Positions 1-9,852 are shown, counted from the stretch's first letter. The stretch is 64,000 bases of DNA from JABDII01 sp963815325 (GCA_963815325.1 CAWFGG010000009.1:186001-250000), one strand, 5' to 3'. The notes: generated by a model not told the origin, from the sequence alone. Made by a program: numbers and translations.

Positions 1-241
1 TGCCCCCGGTGAACGCGAGGAACCCGATCACCTTCTCGGAGGCGAAGTAGCGATCCGCCAGCTGCCCGCCGATGAAGGGCGAGATCATCGTCGCCAGCGG
101 CAGGAGGGCATAGATCCAGCCCACCTGCCCGCCGCTCATGCCGAGGTCGTTGATCAGATACGACGAGAGCACCGGGGCCCACGCCCCCCAGATGGCGTAC
201 TGGAGGAACATCATCATGCCGAGTCGGGTCTTGGGGCTCAC
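1..241 (-). CDS. MFS transporter, nucleoside:H+ symporter type (partial, N-terminus only)
   Basis: The first 80 residues of a membrane transporter that runs off the left edge. It begins with GTG at 241-239, overlapping the TGA stop of the upstream oxidoreductase (GTGTGA arrangement), which suggests translational coupling. The segment FLQYAIWGAWAPVLSSYL near residue 12 matches the first helix of the NupG/XapB nucleoside symporter family, and a second helix with GWIYALLPLATMISPFIGG and the loop GQLADRYF follows, as in MFS proteins. Inner-membrane uptake of a nucleoside or related small molecule is inferred from family. Its neighbours are an oxidoreductase and a sugar isomerase-like protein, so uptake of a sugar derivative is also possible. 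Confidence 0.75.
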   Translation of the reverse strand, partial: MSPKTRLGMMMFLQYAIWGAWAPVLSSYLINDLGMSGGQVGWIYALLPLATMISPFIGGQLADRYFASEKVIGFLAFTGG

Positions 242-1849
242 ACGATCCTCCGCGCGATCGGGTCCCACTCGACCTTCCGGCCTTCGAGAAACGACCGGGT
301 GGCCATGTGACAGGTAATGGCCTCCTCGAAGCCCCGATCGATGTTGCAGCTCGTCTCACCGCCGTTCCGGATGACGTCCAGCCACTCGGCGATATTGAGG
401 TGATAGGCCGACACCCGCCGCCCGCCGCGGTAGGTGTAGAGCAGACCACGGGTCACGAAATACTCCTCGGTCGCCGAGGTCACGGCGTCGATCCCCTTGA
501 ACCCGGGTCGGTAGGTGAACATCGGTCGCGAGGTGTTGATGACACCGTCCTTGATCTTCTTCTCGTAGCGGGTCGACTCGCCGTCGGCCGTCACGGTCAG
601 GTCGCCGCTCACCCGCATGGACGCGTCATGGCCCATGAACTGCAGTCCGCGGTAATAACCATTCGCCAGCGTCGCGCTGTAGACGAACGTGAGGTCGCGG
701 TCCGGATACTCGTAGACCGCCTGGAACACGTCGGGCACGTCGCGCCCGTCCTTGAAGTAGTAGATGCCACCCGACGCGACCGCCGACTTGGGGATCCCCA
801 CCTGGAGGATCTGGTTCACCCCGTCGTATTCGTGTGACAGCAGATCGCCCGCGAGTCCGGTGCCGTAGTCGTACCAGCAGCGCCACCGGAAGAACCGCTC
901 GAGGCTGAACGGCACCTTGTTGGGGGCGGGGCCCTGGAACAGATCCCAGTCGATGGTCTGGGGGTTCCCCTCCTCGTGGATGTCCCATACCCAGGCGCCC
1001 CACGGCGAGTTCCGGTTGGTGGTGCCCTCGACCAGCGTGATGGGACCCAGGATGTTGGCCTCGATGACCTCTCGGGCCTTGTTGTGCGCCTCGGACTGGC
1101 GATTCTGGTGGCCGAGCTGGAAGACGATGTTCGACGCTCTTGACCGCGTCGTACATGGCGTGCGCTTCTTCTTCCGTTCGCGTCATGCACTTCTCGCAGT
1201 ACACGTGGACGCCTTCGGCCGCGGCGGCGATCGTCATCCGCGAGTGCCAGTGGTCGGGCGTCGCGATGATCACCGCGTCCACGTCGCCACTTTGCAGCAG
1301 GTCGCCGTAGTGGCGGTATCGCTTGGCGGGCTGCCGGGCGCTACCGGCTCCCGGCCGAGCCTCGACGGTCGAGGCGGCTATCCCACGCTCGGCTCGCACG
1401 TCGAACACGTCGCACACGGCCGTGATCGCGACATTCAGGTCGTCCTGGCCGAGATAGGTCACCAGGGCCTTGTTGCGCGGGTTCTTCCGCGCCTCCTCAC
1501 GCTGCTCTTCCACCCAATCGGGATGGGCAAACCCGGCGTGCCGCACCAGGGACTCCCCTTCCCCGCCGAACCCGACGATGCCGACCCGTACCCGCCGGCT
1601 GGGTGGCCGTGATACCGCGTCCTTGATGAACGCCGGCCCTCCCTCGGTCACACCCAGCTCCTCGAGGATCGCACGCTTCTTCGCGTCCTCGACCGATTTC
1701 TTCTCGAGATAGCTGTAGGCGAAGGCCCCAACGAAGGGGACCGAGACCAGTGCCTTGAGCAGTCCTCGGCGGCTCAGCCCTTCCGGCGGCGGCGGCGGCG
1801 GCGGCGGGGTCTGGGGCTCGCTCTGATCGGGCGTGCGTTCGTCAGTCAT
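238..1849 (-). CDS. Gfo/Idh/MocA family oxidoreductase, Tat-exported (frameshifted)
   Basis: NAD(P)-dependent oxidoreductase of the Gfo/Idh/MocA family, probably acting on a sugar or cyclitol outside the cytoplasm. The N-terminus has a run of nine prolines encoded by a GGC/CCG microsatellite (near 1785-1806), then a twin-arginine signal (SRRGLLKALVSVPFVGAF). The Rossmann motif VGIVGFGGEGE follows near residue 90, then the family motifs IIATPDHWH and VYCEKCMT. Near position 1136 the frame breaks; removing one base restores KSSNIVFQLGHQNRQ and a continuous C-terminal domain ending at 238. The break lies inside a conserved block, so I read it as an indel error rather than decay. The substrate cannot be told from sequence. 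Confidence 0.8.
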
Positions 1850-1861
1850 CGTCGCGTCTCC

Positions 1862-2401
1862 TCAGGCCCGGGCCTGCTGCTGGGTCACATCTTCACTGCC
1901 TCGATTCCGCGGCATGAGCCGGTCCAGCCCCCACAGCTTCCCGGTAGGAAACGCGAGGAGCACGGCCAGCGCCACCAGCTCGATCAAGACCTTGTTAACG
2001 ACCAAGTAGCTCCCTTCGGTCGGCATGCCGTAGCTGTACCCGACGAACGGCGGGGCGGCCACGTAGTACAGGAACAGAAGCACGATGCCCGAGACGGTGG
2101 CGGTCCGGGTGAAGAGCCCGAACATGAGGCCGAGCCCGATCAAGAGTAGTCCCCAGGCGTTCAGGTAGTCGACCACCGTGAGGAGCGTCGGGTTGGCGGC
2201 GATGTCCAGGAACACACTACTGAACCACCACTTGGATTCCGCCAAGTACCCGGCTGACGTCCAATACTGGTTCGTCAGCTTGGCCAGGCCCTCATAGGCG
2301 AAGTGCCAGCCGATGAGGATTCTGAGCAGTACCAATGTCGTGGTCTGGAATCGCGAGTATCCTCGCATCCCCCAGGTTCGAACTGTCTCGCCTCGCATCA
2401 T
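1862..2401 (-). CDS. DoxX family membrane protein
   Basis: Integral membrane protein of 179 residues with four hydrophobic segments. The opening LVLLRILIGWHFAYEGLAKL is the typical DoxX/TQO small-subunit first helix, and the FGLFTRTATVSGIVLLFLYY and NKVLIELVALAVLL segments follow. Members of this family occur in quinone-linked redox or respiratory-associated complexes, but most have no known activity. Its ATG overlaps the TGA of the upstream apbE gene by four bases, and the Tat-exported oxidoreductase follows 12 bases downstream, suggesting one transcript of exported redox functions. Confidence 0.85.
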   Translation of the reverse strand: MMRGETVRTWGMRGYSRFQTTTLVLLRILIGWHFAYEGLAKLTNQYWTSAGYLAESKWWFSSVFLDIAANPTLLTVVDYLNAWGLLLIGLGLMFGLFTRTATVSGIVLLFLYYVAAPPFVGYSYGMPTEGSYLVVNKVLIELVALAVLLAFPTGKLWGLDRLMPRNRGSEDVTQQQARA

Positions 2402-3450
2402 TCCTCCGCCGCTTCTTCGTTATCGGCCGGCGCACTGCTCCAGCCACGTGACCGGACCTGCTGCCCGTCCCGATCGATGATCAGACATTCACAATCCGAT
2501 AAACCGTCCACGAACCGAACGCCCTGCGTTGGCCCCATGACGAAGACGGTCGTGGCCAGTGCATCCGCCGCCATGGTCGACGGCGCCACGACCGACACGC
2601 TCGCGCACTCGTCTGGTGAGCGTCCAGTGGTCGCGCTCACGATATGATGAAACAGGCGATCGCGGTCGAAGAAGATCTCATAGCTGCCCGAGGTGGCCAC
2701 GGCGCCGCCGGTCAGGTGAATCGTGTCGGGGTAGCTCTCGTCCTTGGTGGGATTCTGAACGGCCACCGTCCACGGCCGGCGCCCTTCCTTCGTTCCGGAC
2801 GTCCGGATGTCACCTCCTGCGTTAATCAGGTGGTGGTCGAGCTTGTGCCGCCGGAGCACGCCGGCGATGGCATCGACGATGTAGCCCTTGGCGATGCCGT
2901 CCAACGTGATGGCCATGCCGGGCCGCTTGAAGTCGACCCGCTTGTCGGCCACGTGAATGTGCGCCGCGCCGACAAGTTCGAGTGCCTCCCGGAGCTCCGC
3001 CGCTGACGGTTCCGCAGGCACCAAGGCGGTCATCCGCTCTCTCAGCAGGTCGACGACCGGAGCCACCGAGATATCGAACGCGCCCTGACTCAGCTGGTGG
3101 ATGGCGTGTGACCGGGAGAGCACGTGGATGAGCTCGGGCGGGGCGCCGTCGATCCGCCCCTCGTCGTTGAGGTAGGTGATGGCCGACGCCGGTTCGTACC
3201 GGCTGAAGATCCCGATCAACCGATCCATCTCTTCGAAGGCCCGGCCGATCGCCTCTTCGGCCCGGTGTTGCGAGGGAGCGAGCACCGACACGGCCACGAC
3301 GGTTCCCATGGCGGCGCGACTCTGGGTGACCTTGTAGCTCCGGCGACTCAAGCGGACGGCGGCGGTGGTGACCGGTGAGGCGTCCACGCGCTCGAAACCC
3401 AGCCGCTGGAGAGCGGCGAGCTTGCCTGCGATTTGCGCTGTCTCGTGCAT
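2398..3450 (-). CDS. apbE: FAD:protein FMN transferase (ApbE family)
   Basis: ApbE-family flavin transferase, which covalently attaches FMN from FAD to a Thr/Ser of a target protein outside the cytoplasm. Visible landmarks are AAMGTVVAVSV, RYEPASAITYLN, FDISVAPVVDLL, the magnesium/FAD-binding LDGIAKGYIVD, and NAGGDIRTSG. The C-terminal SGSYEIFF, HHIVSATTGRSP and MAADALATTVFVMG blocks are also standard. The start is taken at ATG 3450; an in-frame TTG at 3501 would add 17 residues. No lipoprotein signal is obvious. It overlaps doxX by four bases, so the DoxX or oxidoreductase partner system may be the flavinylation context, but no target protein with a flavinylation motif is visible. Confidence 0.9.
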   Translation of the reverse strand: MHETAQIAGKLAALQRLGFERVDASPVTTAAVRLSRRSYKVTQSRAAMGTVVAVSVLAPSQHRAEEAIGRAFEEMDRLIGIFSRYEPASAITYLNDEGRIDGAPPELIHVLSRSHAIHQLSQGAFDISVAPVVDLLRERMTALVPAEPSAAELREALELVGAAHIHVADKRVDFKRPGMAITLDGIAKGYIVDAIAGVLRRHKLDHHLINAGGDIRTSGTKEGRRPWTVAVQNPTKDESYPDTIHLTGGAVATSGSYEIFFDRDRLFHHIVSATTGRSPDECASVSVVAPSTMAADALATTVFVMGPTQGVRFVDGLSDCECLIIDRDGQQVRSRGWSSAPADNEEAAEE

Positions 3451-3513
3451 GACTGCTCGAGGTTGCGATTGGGTCACGGGATCTTGCGAATATACGGCCA
3501 AACGGCGTGACGG

Positions 3514-4452
3514 CTAGCGGTACTGCCCCTCGAGCGAGCCCCGAACGCGCTCGAGCAATGCCTTGGTCGCCCGGATGCCATCCGGCTCGCTCAGTGCTTG
3601 TCCTTCGTACTCGATGCCGATGTGGCCGCGGTATCCGGCATCGAGGACGACGCGGACCATCCGCATGAAGTCGGTCTCGACGACGTTGCCGGCCGGGTCG
3701 AAGTCGTACGACTTGGCGCTCACGGCTTTGGCAAACGGCATGAGCTCCGCCACACCCAGATAACGATCGTACCATTCGTCCTCGGCCAGCTTGAAGTTGC
3801 CGAAGTCCGGCAGGGTGCCGCAGCGGGGATGGCCCACCGCCTGGATGACGCTCGCGAGCCAGCTCCCGTTGGACGAGAGGCCGCCGTGGTTCTCCACCAG
3901 CACGTTGATTTCCCGTTCGGCCGCGAATTCGGTGAGCCGGCGGAGCCCATCGGCGGCCAGCCGGCGCTGTTCGTCGGGGGCACCAGCCGACTGGGCGTTG
4001 ACCCGGATCGAGTGGCATCCCAGGGACCGCGCCGCGTCCACCCAGCGATAATGGTTCTCGACCGCCGTCGCTCGGGCCGCGTCGTCCGGGTCGCCGATCG
4101 CACCTTCGCCGTCGCACATGATGAGGAGGTTGGTGACGCCGTGGTCCCGAGCCCGATCCTCGAGCTCCTGCAGATAGGCCCGGTCCTCAGCCTTGTCCTT
4201 GAAGAAGGAATTGACGTACTCCACGGCCTCGATCCCGTAGTCGCGGCGCGCCGTGCCAGGGAAATCGAGGTTGTCGAGCTCCCCGGCATACAATGCCCGG
4301 TGGAGCGACCACTGGGCGAGCGATATCCGGAAGAGCGGATCGTCGCCTGCCCGGGTGCATGACAGCATCGTCAATGGCTCGAGCAAACCCAGAGCGGGTA
4401 GAATGCCGCCGGAGACTTCCAGGAATCGTCGGCGGGACAACGGACGGGACAC
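3514..4452 (-). CDS. Sugar phosphate isomerase/epimerase-like TIM barrel protein with export signal
   Basis: 312-residue xylose isomerase-like TIM barrel protein. The N-terminus is a Tat-type signal (SRRRFLEVSGGILPALGLL) with a later Cys (LSCTRAG) that could be a lipobox. Barrel strands include FRISLAQWSLH, IEAVEYVNSFF, VTNLLIMCDGEG, SIRVNAQSAG, INVLVENHGG, CGTLPDFGNF and HIGIEYEGQ, which carry the usual metal-ligand Glu/Asp/His positions. The start is GTG 4452-4450, preceded at 5 nt by a perfect AAGGAGG ribosome binding site that is the last unit of a 13-copy TAAGGAG array. The substrate is unknown; many exported homologues lie next to Gfo/Idh oxidoreductases, as here. Confidence 0.8.
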   Translation of the reverse strand: MSRPLSRRRFLEVSGGILPALGLLEPLTMLSCTRAGDDPLFRISLAQWSLHRALYAGELDNLDFPGTARRDYGIEAVEYVNSFFKDKAEDRAYLQELEDRARDHGVTNLLIMCDGEGAIGDPDDAARATAVENHYRWVDAARSLGCHSIRVNAQSAGAPDEQRRLAADGLRRLTEFAAEREINVLVENHGGLSSNGSWLASVIQAVGHPRCGTLPDFGNFKLAEDEWYDRYLGVAELMPFAKAVSAKSYDFDPAGNVVETDFMRMVRVVLDAGYRGHIGIEYEGQALSEPDGIRATKALLERVRGSLEGQYR

Positions 4453-4458
4453 CGAGGC

Positions 4459-4577
4459 CTCCTTACTCCTTACTCCTTACTCCTTACTCCTTACTCCTTA
4501 CTCCTTACTCCTTACTCCTTACTCCTTACTCCTTACTCCTTACTCCTTACTCCCTACTCCCTACTCCCTACTCCCTA
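4459..4577 (-). repeat. Heptamer tandem array (TAAGGAG)x13 plus (TAGGGAG)x4
   Basis: Seventeen uninterrupted 7-bp units. Read on the minus strand, four TAGGGAG units (4577-4550) precede thirteen TAAGGAG units (4549-4459). Each TAAGGAG contains the Shine-Dalgarno core AAGGAG, and the unit nearest the gene provides the ribosome binding site for the GTG start at 4452. The distal units supply the in-frame TAG stop of the upstream acyltransferase at 4561-4563. Related arrays occur at about 6504-6570, 39703-39757, 44083-44129 and 50402-50440. Confidence 0.95.
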
Positions 4578-5893
4578 TTCCCACCCCCGCCACCGCCGCC
4601 CCAACAAACGGCAGGGCAAGAACCCAGACGCGAAGCCCGAACCATCCCCCACCGGCAACACCGTCGAGGGCCAGGAGAGCCAGGCCGGTGCACACCAGCG
4701 CCGCGCCGAGCACCGGCCGCCAGGCCATGATGGGTCGGCCGGCCCCGCCGCGCTCGAATCGGCCGAACACCAGCGCGAACGGAATCAGCGCCAGGGCATA
4801 GACCAATAACCAGACCGGCCGCGCCGCCCACCAGGCGCCGCTCCCGGGCGACAGGGTCAGCCCCACGTCGCCGCCGACGAGGAGGGCCAGGCCGATCACG
4901 AGGGACGAGGCGGTGAGATGCCACAGGAACACCGTCATGATCATGCCGTTCACTAGCACGGTCCAGGTCCAGGGCCTGGCGCGGCGGAGCCAGCGCCTGA
5001 ATGGAGTTTCGAGCGACAGCAGCAGCCCGGTCTGCACGATGCCGATTGCGAGCATCGGGAGCTTGGGCGGCAGCGTGTTGCTCACCTCCTCGCCGGGAAC
5101 GCTCACCATGCTCACCGGATAGGGCCCGAAGCGCGACCATGCCGGCCAACAGCACCGCCCCGGCCAGCGCCCAGCCGAGCGCCTTCCGCGGCCCCTCGAA
5201 GTAGCCGTCCCGCCAGGCGTAGCCCAGCTGATGCACGGCCACCCAGATGAACGCGTAGTTGAGCCAGCCGATGGGATGAATGCCGGCGGCGAAGAACAAC
5301 GCATCGTCGGCCACGGCGAGGAGCGCAAGAATCGCAAATGACGCGAGCCCGAAGCGCTGCCACGCGGCGTAGGTCGCGGGCACGAGCACCACGACCATCA
5401 CGTACACCGCCAGGAACCAGATCGGCACCAGCGCCACTTGGGAGCCGACCCGGATCATCTCGGGCGCGACACCGAGTCGACCGGCGATGGCGCCGGCGAT
5501 GGCCCAGAGCAGCAGTAAAGGAAGAACCGGCCCGACCAGTCGCTGGAGCCTGGAGCTGAGCCACTCGCCGTAGGTCTTGCCCGAGCGCGTCGCGGATTTC
5601 CACGACACGCCGTTGGAGTAGCCGCCCACCAGGAAGAAGATGGGCATGACCTGGAACACCCAGGTGAGCCACCGGGTCCAGGGCTCGAATTCGAGGAGAC
5701 TGCTGACCGTGGGCCGGCCGTCGACCAGGTACAGCACCCCGACCATCCAGTGGCCGGTAATCACGGCCCCGATGGACACCGCACGCAGGAAATCGACGTA
5801 GCGATTGCGCGATTCGGGCGTGCGTGCCGCGGCACCAGCCGCGCGGGACCAGAGCGTCTGCCTAGCCCGCGTGGGGGCCGCGTTCCCGCTCAC
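4561..5893 (-). CDS. Acyltransferase 3 family membrane protein (frameshifted)
   Basis: Multi-helix inner-membrane acyltransferase (OafA/OpgC-like acyltransferase 3 fold), expected to move acyl groups onto a surface glycan or other extracytoplasmic acceptor. The conserved opening NRYVDFLRAVSIGAVITGHW carries the catalytic-type His, followed by VMPIFFLVGGYSN. About ten hydrophobic helices are visible. The frame breaks near 5130-5140; the shifted frame continues with FGPYPVSMVS and helices TVLVNGMIMTVFLWHLTASS, ending at a TAG inside the TAGGGAG array. A single-base indel explains the break. Thirteen bases separate it from the upstream PfpI gene. The acceptor is unknown. Confidence 0.75.
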
Positions 5894-5906
5894 CGAGATA
5901 CCGGGG

Positions 5907-6491
5907 CTATGCGCCCACCATCGCTTCCGCCTTCAGGACCTTCTGGAATTCGCGCAGCCACGCCGGGTGGGCCGGCCAGGCCGGTGCCGTGACCAGGTTC
6001 CGGTCCACATGGGCCTCGGGCCAGTCCTTTTCAACGAACGTGCCACCCGCCGCCGCCACCTCGGGCCCGCAGGCGGGATAGGCAGAGCACTTCCTGCCCT
6101 TCAGCACGCCTGCCGCGGCGAGCAGTTGCACCCCGTGGCATATGGCCGCCACCGGCTTCTTGGCCGACATGAAGTGCCGCACGATGCCGAGCACGTCCTG
6201 GTTGAGTCGTAGATACTCGGGCGCCCGACCGCCCGGAATGACCAGCGCGTCGTAGTCGCTCGCCTTGATGTCGGCAAAGGTCGCGTTCAGGGTGAAGTTG
6301 TGCCCCGGCTTCTCGGTGTAGGTCTGGTCGCCCTCGAAATCGTGCACCGCCGTCTTCACGGTCTGTCCGGCCTTCTTGTCGGGGCATACCGCGTCGACCG
6401 TGTGCCCCACCATTTGCAGCGCCTGGAACGGCACCATGACCTCGTAGTCTTCAACGAAGTCGCCAACCAGCATGAGTATTTTCGCCATCAC
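5907..6491 (-). CDS. DJ-1/PfpI family protein
   Basis: 194-residue protein of the DJ-1/PfpI superfamily (cysteine amidase, protease or deglycase relatives; cytoplasmic). It shows the opening KILMLVGDFVEDYEVMVPFQ with the conserved acidic residue, the block DALVIPGGRAPEYLR, and the nucleophile elbow PVAAICHGVQLLAAAGVL with Cys followed by His. Length equals the usual family size. A good ribosome binding site (GGAGGGACGTG before ATG) supports the start at 6491. The exact activity in this family cannot be predicted. Confidence 0.85.
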   Translation of the reverse strand: MMAKILMLVGDFVEDYEVMVPFQALQMVGHTVDAVCPDKKAGQTVKTAVHDFEGDQTYTEKPGHNFTLNATFADIKASDYDALVIPGGRAPEYLRLNQDVLGIVRHFMSAKKPVAAICHGVQLLAAAGVLKGRKCSAYPACGPEVAAAGGTFVEKDWPEAHVDRNLVTAPAWPAHPAWLREFQKVLKAEAMVGA

Positions 6492-6503
6492 GTCCCTCCA
6501 GTA

Positions 6504-6570
6504 TCAGGAAGTAAGGAGTAAAAGGAGTAAGGAGTAAGGTGTACCACTCCCTACTCCCTATTCCCTCCTC
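6504..6570. repeat. Heptamer-type purine/pyrimidine repeat able to form a hairpin
   Basis: On the plus strand a short run of GGAGTAA units (about 6513-6538) is followed by CTCCCTA/CTCCCTC units (about 6546-6570). The two arms are imperfect reverse complements and could fold as a stem between the end of the kinase-TPR gene and the start of the PfpI gene. It may act as a terminator-like structure for the kinase transcript. It belongs to the same 7-bp repeat family as the array at 4459-4577. Confidence 0.6.
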
Positions 6571-6574
6571 CCGA

Positions 6575-8840
6575 TCACAGCCTCATCCTCCTGACCAGCT
6601 CCGCAAACCTCGCATCGCCCCGCAACGGATCCAATATCGGCTCCACGTTCAGGTAGACCAACCATCCTCGGCGTTCCTGGTATGCTCGCTCGATCCATTC
6701 GAACGCCTGATCGATGTTACCCGCGGCCACGTGAATCGTCGCGAATGCAACTGGCGACACGTAGCCACGGGTCGCGCGCGCTTCCAGCTCGCCCAACCAG
6801 CGCCGGGCCTCATCGAGCCGGCCATCGGCCGCTGCCAGCTGCGCCAGGCCCGCCATGGTGTAGGCCGAGTCAGGTGCCAAGGCAAGCGCCTCCCGGAACG
6901 CGTCGGCTGCTGCCTGGTACTGTCCGTCCTGGGTCAGGGCCAACCCCAGCACCCGGTGGCTCTCTTCGGCCGTCGGCTGCAGCATCACGGCGTGGCGTAA
7001 ATGGACCAGCGCTTCGGCCGGCCGACGAGCGTAATAGTACAGCCACCCCAGGGTCCGCCGGATCGACACCGACGCCGGGTCGGTCTCGAGCGACGCCCGT
7101 CCCTCGGCCAGCGCCTCCTCGATCCGGCCCAAGGCCATGAGCAGCCATGCATACCACTGATGCGCGGTCGCGTAGGTCGGGTTCAGCTGGATCGCCCGTC
7201 CGAACTCGCGGTCCGCAGTCTCCCAGTCCCATTCATAGAGGAATGTGACCCACGCGAGTGAGGTATGGGCCTCGGCAAGGTCATCATCCAACTCGAGGGC
7301 CTTCAGGGCTTCGGCCTTGGCGCGCTGCATCCCCTCGGCCACAGGGATACCTCGGTAGTCGAGTTGCAGCGCATAGGAATCGGCCAGACCGGTGTGAGCC
7401 AGGGCATAATTGGCGTCTTCCGCGATGGCCAGCTCGAAGTGCTTGATCGCCTCCGTCAGCCCTTCCTGTCCGCGCCGATTCCAGTGGTAGCGGCCGCGCA
7501 GGTAGTGGCTGTAGGCCGTCAGGTTCGCGGTGTAACGCTTCGGCACCGGGTCGCCGAGGTCGCCGACCAGCGTCCGACGGAGCGTGGCGACGATGGTGCG
7601 GGCGATCTCATCCTGCACCTGGAAGACATCGCACAGTTCGCGATCGTATCGTTCCGACCATATGTGACGACCGTCCGCTACGTCGGTCAGCTGGGCGGCA
7701 ATTCGGATCCGGTCGCCGGCCTTCCGGACCGTTCCTTCCAGCACGACCGCCACGTTCAACAGTGCCCCGATCTCCCTGATGTCGCGCCCGCTTCGCTTGA
7801 AGGCGAAGGCCGACGTCCGGGAAGCGACCTGGAGCTTTTCCACGTTGGCGAGCGCATTGATGAGCTCGTCGGTGATCCCGTCACTGAAGTACTCGTTATC
7901 GGGATCGGCGCTGGTGTTCACGAACGGCAACACGGCGATGGTCCGCTGGTCACCAACACCGGCAACGCCACGAAAGGCGGCGGTGTATCCCGAGGCCTGG
8001 CTACTCAACGCCTCGGCGAACTCGAGTGCGGTGGCGAAACGGTCGCCCGGTTCCTTGGCCAGCGCCCTCGCCACCGCTTGATCCACCCACATTGGCGCGT
8101 CCGCGCGCTTGGTCCGGAGGGAAGGCGGCGACTGGATCGCATGGAGCGCCATAGTGGCCCGCGCCGTCGACCCGGCGAAGGGCGGCTCGCCCGCTAGTGC
8201 TTCGAACAGCACGCAGGCGAGGCTGTAGATGTCGGTCCTCCCGTCCAGTTCGCGCTCCGCGGTGGCCTGCTCGGGGCTCATGTAGGCCGGTGTTCCCACC
8301 GCCATGCCGATCTCGGTCAGCCCTTCGCCTCGTTCCTCGCAGCAGGCCGATACCGCCTTGGCGACGCCGAAATCCGCCAGGACCGGCTGGTCCTCGCTCA
8401 GCAGGATGTTCTCCGGCTTGATGTCGCGGTGGATCACCGCGCGGCGGTGCGCGTAGTCCAGGGCGAGCGCCACCGCAGCGGGCGATCCGCACCGCGTCCT
8501 CGACGGGCAGTCGCTTATCGCGTTGCATGCGCTCGCGCAGCGATCCGCCGTCCACGATGAACGGCATGACGTAGTAGAGCAACCCGCCGTCGTGACCCGA
8601 GTCGTAGAGCGGCAGGATGTGGGGGTGCTGGAGTTGGGCGGCGATCTCTATCTCGCGCAGGAACCGTTCCGCGCCGACCTCGGCGGCAAACTCGGCGCGC
8701 AGCACCTTGACCGCTACCTTCCGGCGGTGCTTCAGGTCCTGGGCCAGATAGACCGTGGCCATCCCGCCGCTGCCGATCGTGCGCTCGATCGTGTACCGGC
8801 CGACCAGTGCTTCGCGCAGACGTTCGAGTTCGGTGGCCAC
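6575..8840 (-). CDS. Serine/threonine protein kinase with TolB-like and TPR domains (frameshifted)
   Basis: Hanks-type kinase. The N-terminal lobe has the P-loop IGSGGMATVYLA, the ATP-binding Lys in KVAVKVLRAE and the hinge YYVMPFI. After a frame break near 8481, where one extra base is present, the catalytic loop VIHRDIKPENILL, the DFG motif (LADFGVAK) and the APE-like motif AYMSPEQA continue. After the kinase comes a TolB-like segment (IAVLPFVNTSADPDNEYFSD, then GRHIWSERYDREL), followed by several TPR units up to the C-terminus (for example LAWVTFLYEWDWETADREF). No transmembrane helix is seen, so it is likely cytosolic. This kinase-TolB-TPR arrangement is common in Gemmatimonadota and Acidobacteria; the targets are unknown. 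Confidence 0.85.
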
Positions 8841-8888
8841 CCGATGGGCTCCTCGACGGGACCCTTGAGGATAGACCCGAGGAACCGA

Positions 8889-9230
8889 TCAGGCTACCGG
8901 ACGGCCGAGCCCATACCGGTGCCGGAGCCGCCGGGTCTCGAATGCCAAGGTCGAGAACGCGGTGAGGCAGGCCACGGTTCCGAGGATCAGGACGAGCCGA
9001 AGGACCGGCTCGCCGGCCTGCAGACGATCGCTGGTCAACCGGACCAGCGTTCGCAGCCATTCCAGGGCACCGAGCAGCAATGCGACCTGGACCAGGCGGG
9101 GCACCCAGCGCTTCCGGACCGAAAGAAGGGCGAGCAGCAGGAAAACCAGCGCCAGCATGGGAATGTTCGGGCCGCGCAAGAAGTGCGCGCCGAGGAGGAG
9201 CAGGCTCAGGACGACGGGGATGAACAGCAC
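8889..9230 (-). CDS. Small membrane protein, unknown
   Basis: 113-residue protein that starts at GTG 9230, three bases after the stop of the PNPOx-like gene. It has about four hydrophobic segments (MLFIPVVLSLLLLGAHFL, PMLALVFLLLALL, LVQVALLLGALEWLRTL and LRLVLILGTVACLTAFSTLA) and a basic C-terminus ETRRLRHRYGLG. The layout is that of a small integral membrane protein. I do not recognise the family. Tight spacing suggests co-expression with the upstream secreted PNPOx-like protein. Confidence 0.6.
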   Translation of the reverse strand: MLFIPVVLSLLLLGAHFLRGPNIPMLALVFLLLALLSVRKRWVPRLVQVALLLGALEWLRTLVRLTSDRLQAGEPVLRLVLILGTVACLTAFSTLAFETRRLRHRYGLGRPVA

Positions 9231-9232
9231 CT

Positions 9233-9806
9233 TCAGTTGCTCCGGGGTGCGTCGCGCGTGGGATCTGGAAACTCGATGGACGCTGGGGTCCACGTATCCG
9301 GGTCGCCGACAATGCCACGCCGATAGCTGACGACTTCGATCCGGGCCGGGACGACTTCGATCAGCAGGTAACTGGCCTCGCGGTCCGGATAGAACTGGGT
9401 CCATTCCTCCTTCCACCGGCTGGCCTTCTCGGCCGGGTCGTCCACCAGCCGGGCGGTGCCGTAGACGGACACGTACCCGTCCGCCTCGGGTGAGGGGTAG
9501 TAGAGCGTCACCCGGGGGTCGTTGGCGATCTCCTGCGACCTTCCGGCTCCGCCGGTTGGTGCCGAACCAGACCACCATGTTCTCGTCGGGCGGGAACGGA
9601 TCCATGGTCCGGACCCGCGGCTGGCCGGATTCATCGAGCGTGATCAGCGCATTGAACCGGGTGGCGACGATGATCTCGCGCGCGGCGGCGAGCAGGGAGT
9701 CGCGCGACGACGCGGGCTCCGGGCCGACTTGGGTGTGGAGAGACGCCAACGAGACGGAGCAGCACAGTGCCGTGACGGTCAAGGCAGAGCGAGCGAGGGA
9801 ACGCAT
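9233..9806 (-). CDS. Exported pyridoxamine 5'-phosphate oxidase-like split-barrel protein (frameshifted)
   Basis: About 190 residues. A signal peptide (RSLARSALTVTALCCSVSLAS) precedes a split-barrel flavin-binding type domain: ATRFNALITLDESGQPRVRT, NMVVWFGTNRRSRKV, then after a frame break near 9535 (one extra base) DPRVTLYYPSPEADGYVSVY, GTARLVDDPAEKASRW and SYLLIEVVPARIEVVSY. The pattern is that of general-stress PNPOx-like proteins that bind flavin or F420. Export is unusual for such a fold but also occurs in related phyla. The substrate is unknown. Confidence 0.7.
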
Positions 9807-9852
9807 AATCAGGCCCGGGGTTCTTGGAGTCAGTGTGCCGTCATGGGGCACG

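Noticed and set aside
4459..4577. CRISPR-like array
   Set aside because: Units are 7 bp without spacers; it is a microsatellite.
4253..4801. Plus-strand frame with LLTPYSL repeats
   Set aside because: Produced by the CTCCTTA array; antisense to two real genes.
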